A stretch of 64,000 nucleotides of DNA from Barthelona sp. PCE (lineage: Eukaryota; Metamonada: BaSk clade). The stretch is from assembly GCA_040285745.1 (NCBI GenBank), contig JAUFOR010000008.1, positions 186,001 to 250,000 on the forward strand, written 5' to 3'. Positions 56,317 through 64,000 of the stretch are shown here, one piece after another. The position numbers and the translations under genes were made by a program. Position 1 is the stretch's first letter. Each line of letters starts with the position of its first letter. The notes under the pieces are model-generated. The model was given only the letters and a program-made list of their open reading frames with translations, was not told where the DNA came from and made no database searches.

Positions 56317-57092
56317 ATAGGAAAAAAAAAATTCTTTACAGAAGTTATTAATATCCATTTAAATCATAACAAAAGATACATGACGTGGTGTTTAAACATA
56401 ATCTTGATTCACCATAGTTCCTTCCCTTACATGCAGCGGTAGTAAAGCCTGAAACTTTGATGATTTACAGAGATCTAAGTTTGGGTATGGTGCCACGAAG
56501 GGGTCACCGAGGTGGGTGTGCGGAAGTCCACAAATCCGACTCTCGATACTAATAAATAGGTATAAAATATACAAAAGAAAATAGGTAACCTTGATATAAG
56601 TGAACTAAGCTTGTAAATTTACTTCGGAGTTAGACACTTGTACGGGAGTTGCGAGCTCCCTCGAGTGCTATGCTTGCACTGAGAATTGTTCTAGAGCCCC
56701 TTTTTTTTAAAATAAAAGGGGAGAAAGAAATGATGCAAGTACTCACAGAGTACAAGAGGGAAGATCGCGTGTCTACTCCTCCAGTAGATTTACTCCTACG
56801 AAATAGCGTGTTATTCACAAGCGTGCCGCTTCGTGTTCCATTCTCTAATTGTTCATCAATCTGGGATCTTGAGGATCATTTTTTTTTAAAAATAAAATTT
56901 TTTTAATAATAATAGATATATAAAATATTAGTAGTAATCATTTTTAATAAGGAGCTATTGCTTTTTTAGATACTAAAAACGTTATTACTATTTATTAAAA
57001 AAATATTTTCTTTAAGCAGGCAAACTTTCGAAATCAATATTTTGGTGACTTAAGAGATAATTACTAAATATTCGTTGAAAAAATTCCGAATA
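56317..57092. other. Non-coding stretch with hairpins and T-runs
   Basis: 776 bp. It holds a perfect hairpin GGGAG-TTGCGAG-CTCCC (56645-56661), a second AGTGC-TATGCTT-GCACT (56665-56681), then CCCC followed by T8 (56699-56707). Further on are GTACTC-ACA-GAGTAC (56739-56753) and another T8 (56879-56886). This looks like one or two short Pol III-type transcripts, but I cannot name them. The rest is AT-rich. Confidence 0.35.
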
Positions 57093-57173
57093 GCATGTAT
57101 GCGATAGCGGTTATTCGGTGCGCCTAGAAAGCGTGTGCCTCCGGGCTCCTAGGTTCAAATCCTAGTACATGCG
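57093..57173 (+). tRNA. tRNA-Ser (anticodon AGA)
   Basis: 81 nt. Acceptor GCATGTA/TACATGC, D stem CGA/TCG, anticodon stem TGCGC/GCGTG (two wobble pairs) with loop CTAGAAA giving anticodon AGA, a long class II variable arm (GCC-TCCG-GGC) as expected for Ser, T arm CTAGG-TTCAAAT-CCTAG, discriminator G as usual for Ser. A T5 run follows as a Pol III terminator. No intron. Confidence 0.93.
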
Positions 57174-57178
57174 TTTTT
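57174..57178 (+). terminator. Pol III terminator of tRNA-Ser
   Basis: T5 run immediately after the discriminator base. Confidence 0.75.
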
Positions 57179-57245
57179 GCCAATTCAGAATTGTTTCCAC
57201 AAATAATTTAGAAACTTAAACATAATAATTGTTGATTTCCGTACA

Positions 57246-57316
57246 ACGCCTGTAGTTTAGTGGTAAAACTCATGGTTGCCATCCATGTGCCGGGGGTTCG
57301 ATTCCCCCCGGGTGTA
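57246..57316 (+). tRNA. tRNA-Gly (anticodon GCC)
   Basis: 71 nt. Acceptor ACGCCTG/CGGGTGT (an A1-U72 first pair, unusual), D arm GTTT-AGTGGTA-AAAC, anticodon stem CATGG/CCATG with loop TTGCCAT giving GCC, T arm GGGGG-TTCGATT-CCCCC, discriminator A. A T6 run follows after one C. Good A and B boxes. Confidence 0.93.
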
Positions 57317-57317
57317 C

Positions 57318-57323
57318 TTTTTT
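57318..57323 (+). terminator. Pol III terminator of tRNA-Gly
   Basis: T6 run one base after the tRNA-Gly 3' end. Confidence 0.7.
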
Positions 57324-57484
57324 AGCTCACTTTTTGCGTGGTCTATCTTGGTCTGCCTTGGTCTAAAATAATTCAATGCAATCTTTTGTAGTCTGTGCAT
57401 ATTTTTATTAGTAATTCAACTTTTTTGAATGTCAACCAAATCATTACGACACATTCTTATTGTGCCAAAAAAACTATGCAAAAA

Positions 57485-57557
57485 TGAATGTGAGAAGAAT
57501 CGAACTCCCGGCCTCGTCGATGCTAACGACGCGCTACTACCACTGAGCTACACACTC
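57485..57557 (-). tRNA. tRNA-Ala (anticodon AGC), the only intact copy
   Basis: 73 nt on the minus strand. Acceptor GAGTGTG/CACATTC with a G3-U70 wobble pair, the identity element for alanine. Anticodon stem CGTCG/CGACG, loop TTAGCAT, anticodon AGC. T arm GGGAG-TTCGATT-CTTCT with wobbles. The D arm reads GCTC-AGTGGTAG-TAGC and has one extra T compared with most satellite copies, leaving a C-U mismatch in the stem, so the gene may be slightly impaired. A T-run follows on the minus strand. Its 5' flank (57558-57690) is the same sequence that is tandemly amplified in the satellite. Confidence 0.88.
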
Positions 57558-57690
57558 CAAACTCCAAATTGTTAGTTTGACGGAAAAGTTCAAGCCAAAG
57601 TGTCAAGTACCGTATTGGTTATTCACAATTTCCGGTCAGTTTTCTCCCCCATCTCACGTAATTAGAGGTTAAGTATATCGAAAATAGTGG
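57558..57690. repeat. tRNA-Ala 5' flank shared with the satellite unit
   Basis: About 133 bp, from AAACTCCAAATTG to GAAAATAGTGG, nearly identical to the corresponding part of every satellite unit. With the tRNA it marks a partial founder unit lying outside the array. Confidence 0.9.
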
Positions 57691-57908
57691 TTATCCTCTA
57701 TCCTACACCTTGGATGGTTTACTGAAGTGACAGCCTGCATGTTGGGAGGGCAGACAGAACGAACCGTTAGACAGGACGGGTACGGATCAATCAAGATACC
57801 GCCGCACGCTACGTACCCGTAGAGCCATGATTAGTGGCTAACTGTCTCGCTATTGAGAAAATATGATGAAATTTTTTGTAAAATTTCTTGATAAAACTTA
57901 CCTGCGTT
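57691..57908. repeat. Element A copy 2 (candidate structured RNA)
   Basis: 218 bp counterpart of 56127-56316, abutting the tRNA-Ala flank exactly at the point where the satellite similarity ends. It keeps the 63-bp identical block. GGGTACG pairs with CGTACCC, and AGCC-ATGATTAGT-GGCT forms a hairpin (AGC/GCT retained in copy 1). Confidence 0.55.
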
Positions 57909-58212
57909 CTTTCTGCACTAGGATATAATTTATGCAGAAGATGATGAAAGACTTTCTTGGATAATCCAGCACAGAATGTGTGCGGAGTAGTTTTTTCCAA
58001 GCTCACGGAAAAACAACAAAAAGTTTCGAAGATTATGTTGAAATTTAACTTTCTGGTTTTTTGTCTTTTTTAATTTTTTGAATTCAGGAAAGAAATCGAA
58101 AAGCAGTTACTCGAGTCCGAGTAACTTAGCTAGGATTATTCTTTAACTCTCACTATCAGTGTATGTCATCTAGGTTTCGGGTGCATCAAGATTCCGATTG
58201 CCATCAACTACA
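57909..58212. other. Spacer before the satellite, with one perfect hairpin
   Basis: 304 bp. It contains a 9-bp perfect inverted repeat with a 4-nt loop, AGTTACTCG-AGTC-CGAGTAACT (58106-58127). Nothing else is recognised. Confidence 0.5.
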
Positions 58213-61200
58213 TATAATCAAACGGTAGAGACCCACAGTTAGTTAAAAATTACTAATTAAACTTTTTTTTTTTTCAATAAATTTTACAACCCCTAAATTA
58301 ACTTATACAGCTTAATCATATACGCACACACAGTTACTGTACTATATATAACTCAAAAGCACTACTATTCTTTACTAATCGTTCATAGTTTTCTATGGGC
58401 ATTAGTAGCAAATGGCCTCCACCAAAACTTTTGAAAAGGTAGCAGTGCTCCCGGCCTCGTCGATGCTAACGACGCGCTCTACCACTGAGCTACACACTCC
58501 AAACTCCAAATTGTTAGTTTGACGGAAAAGTTCAAGCCAAAGTGTCAAGTACCGTATTGGTTATTCACAATTTCCGGTCAGTTTTCTCCCCCATCTCACG
58601 TAATTAGAGGTTAAGTATATCGAAAATAGTGGTATAATCAAACGGTAGAGACCCACAGTTAGTTAAAAATTACTAATTAAACTTTTTTTTTTTTCAATGA
58701 ATTTTACAACCCCTAAATTAACTTATACAGCTTAATCATATACGCACACACAGTTACTGTACTATATATAACTCAAAAGCACTACTATTCTTTACTAATC
58801 GTTCATAGTTTTCTATGGGCATTAGTAGCAAATGGCCTCCACCAAAACTTTTGAAAAGGTAGCAGTGCTCCCGGCCTCGTCGATGCTAACGACGCGCTCT
58901 ACCACTGAGCTACACACTCCAAACTCCAAATTGTTAGTTTGACGGAAAAGTTCAAGCCAAAGTGTCAAGTACCGTATTGGTTATTCACAATTTCCGGTCA
59001 GTTTTCTCCCCCATCTCACGTAATTAGAGGTTAAGTATACTGAAAATAGTGGAGTGATCAAACGATAGAGACCCACAGTTAGTTAAAAATTACTAATTAA
59101 ACTTTTTTTTTTTTCAATGAATTTTACAACCCCTAAATTAACTTATACAGCTTAATCATATACGCACACACAGTTACTGTACTATATATAACTCAAAAGC
59201 ACTACTATTCTTTACTAATCGTTCATAGTTTTCTATGGGCATTAGTAGCAAATGGCCTCCACCAAAACTTTTGAAAAGGTAGCAGTGCTCCCGGCCTCGT
59301 CGATGCTAACGACGCGCTCTACCACTGAGCTACACACTCCAAACTCCAAATTGTTAGTTTGACGGAAAAGTTCAAGCCAAAGTGTCAAGTACCGTATTGG
59401 TTATTCACAATTTCCGGTCAGTTTTCTCCCCATCTCACGTAATTAGAGGTTAAGTATATCGAAAATAGTGGTATAATCAAACGGTAGAGACCCACAGTTA
59501 GTTAAAAATTACTAATTAAACTTTTTTTTTTTCAATAAATTTTACAACCCCCTAAATTAACTTATACAGCTTAATCATATACGCACACACAGTTACTGTA
59601 CTATATATAACTCAAAAGCACTACTATTCTTTACTAATCGTTCATAGTTTTCTATGGGCATTAGTAGCAAATGGCCTCCACCAAAACTTTTGAAAGGTAG
59701 CAGTGCTCCCGGCCTCGTCGATGCTAACGACGCGCTACTACCACTGAGCTACACACTCAAACTCCAAATTGTTAGTTTGACGGAAAAGTTCAAGCCAAAG
59801 TGTCAAGTACCGTATTGGTTATTCACAATTTCCGGTCAGTTTTCTCCCCCATCTCACGTAATTAGAGGTTAAGTATATCGAAAATAGTGGTATAATCAAA
59901 CGGTAGAGACCCACAGTTAGTTAAAAATTACTAATTAAACTTTTTTTTTTTCAATAAATTTTACAACCCCTAAATTAACTTATACAGCTTAATCATATAC
60001 GCACACACAGTTACTGTACTATATATAACCAAAAAAGCACTACTATTCTTTACTAATCGTTCATAGTTTTCTATGGGCATTAGTAGCAAATGGCCTCCAC
60101 CAAAACTTTTTGAAAAGGTAGCAGTGCTCCCGGCCTCGTCGATGCTAACGACGCGCTCTACCACTGAGCTACACACTCCAAACTCCAAATTGTTAGTTTG
60201 ACGGAAAAGTTCAAGCCAAAGTGTCAAGTACCGTATTGGTTATTCACAATTTCCGGTCAGTTTTCTCCCCCATCTCACGTAATTAGAGGTTAAGTATATC
60301 GAAAATAGTGGTATAATCAAACGGTAGAGACCCACAGTTAGTTAAAAATTACTAATTAAACTTTTTTTTTTTTCAATGAATTTTACAACCCCTAAATTAA
60401 CTTATACAGCTTAATCATATACGCACACACAGTTACTGTACTATATATAACTCAAAAGCACTACTATTCTTTACTAATCGTTCATAGTTTTCTATGGGCA
60501 TTAGTAGCAAATGGCCTCCACCAAAACTTTTGAAAAGGTAGCAGTGCTCCCGGCCTCGTCGATGCTAACGACGCGCTCTACCACTGAGCTACACACTCCA
60601 AACTCCAAATTGTTAGTTTGACGGAAAAGTTCAAGCCAAAGTGTCAAGTACCGTATTGGTTATTCACAATTTCCGGTCAGTTTTCTCCCCATCTCACGTA
60701 ATTAGAGGTTAAGTATATCGAAAATAGTGGTATAATCAAACGGTAGAGACCCACAGTTAGTTAAAAATTACTAATTAAACTTTTTTTTTTCAATAAATTT
60801 TACAACCCCTAAATTAACTTATACAGCTTAATCATATACGCACACACAGTTACTGTACTATATATAACTCAAAAGCACTACTATTCTTTTACTAATCGTT
60901 CATAGTTTTCTATGGGCATTAGTAGCAAATGGCCTCCACCAAAACTTTTGAAAAGGTAGCAGTGCTCCCGGCCTCGTCGATGCTAACGACGCGCTCTACC
61001 ACTGAGCTACACACTCCAAACTCCAAATTGTTAGTTTGACGGAAAAGTTCAAGCCAAAGTGTCAAGTACCGTATTGGTTATTCACAATTTCCGGTCAGTT
61101 TTCTCCCCCATCTCACGTAATTAGAGGTTAAGTATATCGAAAATAGTGGTATAATCAAACGGTAGAGACCCACAGTTAGTTAAAAATTACTAATTAAACT

Positions 61201-64000
61201 TTTTTTTTTTTCAATGAATTTTACAACCCCTAAATTAACTTATACAGCTTAATCATATACGCACACACAGTTACTGTACTATATATAACTCAAAAGCACT
61301 ACTATTCTTTTACTAATCGTTCATAGTTTTCTATGGGCATTAGTAGCAAATGGCCTCCACCAAAACTTTTTGAAAGGTAGCAGTGCTCCCGGCCTCGTCG
61401 ATGCTAACGACGCGCTCTACCACTGAGCTACACACTCCAAACTACAAATTGTTAGTTTGACGGAAAAGTTCAAGCCAAAGTGTCAAGTACCGTATTGGTT
61501 ATTCACAATTTCCGGTCAGTTTTCTCCCCCATCTCACGTAATTAGAGGTTAAGTATATCGAAAATAGTGGTATAATCAAACGGTAGAGACCCACAGTTAG
61601 TTAAAAATTACTAATTAAACTTTTTTTTTTTTCAATGAATTTTACAACCCCTAAATTAACTTATACAGCTTAATCATATACGCACACACAGTTACTGTAC
61701 TATATATAACTCAAAAGCACTACTATTCTTTACTAATCGTTCATAGTTTTCTATGGGCATTAGTAGCAAATGGCCTCCACCAAAACTTTTGAAAGGTAGC
61801 AGTGCTCCCGGCCTCGTCGATGCTAACGACGCGCTCTACCACTGAGCTACACACTCCAAACTCCAAATTGTTAGTTTGACGGAAAAGTTCAAGCCAAAGT
61901 GTCAAGTACCGTATTGGTTATTCACAATTTCCGGTCAGTTTTCTCCCCCATCTCACGTAATTAGAGGTTAAGTATATCGAAAATAGTGGTATAATCAAAC
62001 GGTAGAGACCCACAGTTAGTTAAAAATTACTAATTAAACTTTTTTTTTTTTCAATAAATTTTACAACCCCTAAATTAACTTATACAGCTTAATCATATAC
62101 GCACACACAGTTACTGTACTATATATAACTCAAAAGCACTACTATTCTTTACTAATCGTTCATAGTTTTCTATGGGCATTAGTAGCAAATGGCCTCCACC
62201 AAAACTTTTGAAAAGGTAGCAGTGCTCCCGGCCTCGTCGATGCTAACGACGCGCTACTACCACTGAGCTACACACTCCAAACTCCAAATTGTTAGTTTGA
62301 CGGAAAAGTTCAAGCCAAAGTGTCAAGTACCGTATTGGTTATTCACAATTTCCGGTCAGTTTTCTCCCCCATCTCACGTAATTAGAGGTTAAGTATATCG
62401 AAAATAGTGGTATAATCAAACGGTAGAGACCCACAGTTAGTTAAAAATTACTAATTAAACTTTTTTTTTTTTCAATAAATTTTACAACCCCTAAATTAAC
62501 TTATACAGCTTAATCATATACGCACACACAGTTACTGTACTATATATAACTCAAAAGCACTACTATTCTTTACTAATCGTTCATAGTTTTCTATGGGCAT
62601 TAGTAGCAAATGGCCTCCACCAAAACTTTTGAAAAGGTAGCAGTGCTCCCGGCCTCGTCGATGCTAACGACGCGCTCTACCACTGAGCTACACACTCCAA
62701 ACTCCAAATTGTTAGTTTGACGGAAAAGTTCAAGCCAAAGTGTCAAGTACCGTATTGGTTATTCACAATTTCCGGTCAGTTTTTCTCCCCCATCTCACGT
62801 AATTAGAGGTTAAGTATATCGAAAATAGTGGTATAATCAAACGGTAGAGACCCACAGTTAGTTAAAAATTACTAATTAAACTTTTTTTTTTTTCAATAAA
62901 TTTTACAACCCCTAAATTAACTTATACAGCTTAATCATATACGCACACACAGTTACTGTACTATATATAACTCAAAAGCACTACTATTCTTTACTAATCG
63001 TTCATAGTTTTCTATGGGCATTAGTAGCAAATGGCCTCCACCAAAACTTTTGAAAAGGTAGCAGTGCTCCCGGCCTCGTCGATGCTAACGACGCGCTCTA
63101 CCACTGAGCTACACACTCCAAACTCCAAATTGTTAGTTTGACGGAAAAGTTCAAGCCAAAGTGTCAAGTACCGTATTGGTTATTCACAATTTCCGGTCAG
63201 TTTTCTCCCCCATCTCACGTAATTAGAGGTTAAGTATATCGAAAATAGTGGTATAATCAAACGGTAGAGACCCACAGTTAGTTAAAAATTACTAATTAAA
63301 CTTTTTTTTTTTTCAATAAATTTTACAACCCCTAAATTAACTTATACAGCTTAATCATATACGCACACACAGTTACTGTACTATATATAACTCAAAAGCA
63401 CTACTATTCTTTACTAATCGTTCATAGTTTTCTATGGGCATTAGTAGCAAATGGCCTCCACCAAAACTTTTTTGAAAAGGTAGCAGTGCTCCCGGCCTCG
63501 TCGATGCTAACGACGCGCTCTACCACTGAGCTACACACTCCAAACTCCAAATTGTTAGTTTGACGGAAAAGTTCAAGCCAAAGTGTCAAGTACCGTATTG
63601 GTTATTCACAATTTCCGGTCAGTTTTCTCCCCATCTCACGTAATTAGAGGTTAAGTATATCGAAAATAGTGGTATAATCAAACGGTAGAGACCCACAGTT
63701 AGTTAAAAATTACTAATTAAACTTTTTTTTTTTTTCAATAAATTTTACAACCCCTAAATTAACTTATACAGCTTAATCATATACGCACACACAGTTACTG
63801 TACTATATATAACTCAAAAGCACTACTATTCTTTACTAATCGTTCATAGTTTTCTATGGGCATTAGTAGCAAATGGCCTCCACCAAAACTTTTGAAAAGG
63901 TAGCAGTGCTCCCGGCCTCGTCGATGCTAACGACGCGCTCTACCACTGAGCTACACACTCCAAACTCCAAATTGTTAGTTTGACGGAAAAGTTCAAGCCA
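58213..64000. repeat. Tandem satellite, 418-422 bp units carrying a truncated tRNA-Ala
   Basis: The CCCGG landmark recurs at 58450, 58870, 59290, 59708, 60129, 60549, 60967, 61388, 61807, 62227, 62648, 63069, 63491 and 63911, a period of 418-422. Units are almost identical; differences are mainly in the length of one T-run (about 9-13 T) and of short C, A and T runs. The array runs off the window end, so at least 13.8 units. Each unit contains, on the plus strand: TATAATCAAACGG start, the T-run, a CATAG-TTTT-CTATG hairpin, the reversed tRNA-Ala fragment, and the tRNA flank. No coding potential (frames at 59654-59872 and 59970-60227 are chance). Confidence 0.97.
58448..58499 (-). pseudogene. 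Truncated tRNA-Ala (first of 14 satellite copies)
   Basis: Bases 1-52 of tRNA-Ala (acceptor 5' strand, D arm, anticodon arm with AGC, variable loop and the first T-stem strand) are intact, but after GGGAG the T loop is replaced by CACTGCTACC, followed by a T4 run. The B box and the 3' acceptor strand are therefore missing. The same 52-nt segment recurs in every unit, ending about 49-50 nt after each landmark position given for the array. Copies near 59708 and 62227 carry the extra D-loop base found in the intact gene. Confidence 0.9.

Noticed and set aside
57093-57557. Entamoeba-type tRNA array as the explanation for the region
   Set aside because: The repeated units carry only a defective tRNA, the intact tRNA genes are single, and cilium genes plus GTATGC introns argue against Entamoeba.
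59654-60227. Short frames in the satellite (59654-59872 plus; 59970-60227 minus)
   Set aside because: They occur only where single-base indels open a frame, read through the tRNA fragment, and are not kept in other units.
58213-64000. Regular repeats as a CRISPR array
   Set aside because: Units of 420 bp are identical throughout, with no short repeat/variable spacer pattern, and the DNA is eukaryotic.

Overview
This is eukaryotic nuclear DNA from what looks like a flagellated metamonad, most probably a parabasalid (trichomonad relative). That is an inference from four things. (1) Almost every gene is one uninterrupted reading frame, and the only two introns I can demonstrate are short (94 and 40 nt), begin GTATGC and end in a fused branch-point/acceptor (TACTGACATTTAG and CCTAACACCTAG) close to the ACTAACACACAG signal known from Trichomonas and Giardia. 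(2) A CCTTT or CCTATTC box sits 5-40 nt before most start codons, as with the M5 initiator described in Trichomonas vaginalis. (3) Many stop codons are embedded in a TAAA motif. (4) A TMEM216-like transition-zone protein and a Tctex-type dynein light chain imply a cilium, which argues against Entamoeba. The standard genetic code is used. The species cannot be named from the sequence.

Bases 1-55533 are a compact gene-rich block with genes on both strands. In order: a 5'-truncated exportin-like HEAT protein; an F-x-P repeat protein; eIF2A; SEC23; a GNAT acetyltransferase; HSP110; a beta-propeller-like protein with no ATG; an alpha/beta hydrolase with a Cys nucleophile; a type I membrane protein; an NT-C2/DIL-like protein; PP2A subunit A (one intron); LSG1; PWP1; a P5A ATPase; an unknown propeller-like protein; glycogen synthase; a large beta-helix-like multi-pass surface protein; a membrane RING protein; phospholipase B-like (one intron); a dephospho-CoA kinase with a tail anchor; TMEM216; a CLC chloride channel; a second unknown; eIF3b; a PrsW-like membrane protein; SF3A3; a Tctex dynein light chain; a TPR-J-domain chaperone; a small coiled-coil protein; a VIPAS39/SPE-39-like protein; and a C2-domain protein. 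Most are housekeeping genes for translation, ribosome assembly, folding, secretion, endosomal traffic and splicing. No operon logic is apparent; spacing is tight, with convergent stop codons 3-7 nt apart or overlapping.

Bases 55534-64000 are a different kind of DNA without credible protein genes. They hold intact tRNA-Ser(AGA), tRNA-Gly(GCC) and tRNA-Ala(AGC) genes, two copies of an approx. 200-bp element with compensatory changes in a helix (a candidate structured RNA), and a tandem satellite of 418-422 bp units running from 58213 off the end of the window (14 landmark copies). Each unit carries the 5' two thirds of the tRNA-Ala gene plus about 130 bp of its flank, so the satellite appears to derive from the neighbouring tRNA-Ala locus. 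An array like this at the edge of a gene block suggests a subtelomeric or heterochromatic boundary, but no telomere repeat is seen.

Start codons were chosen at ATG, using the initiator box and distance to neighbours; several longer frames that open at TTG or GTG were trimmed.
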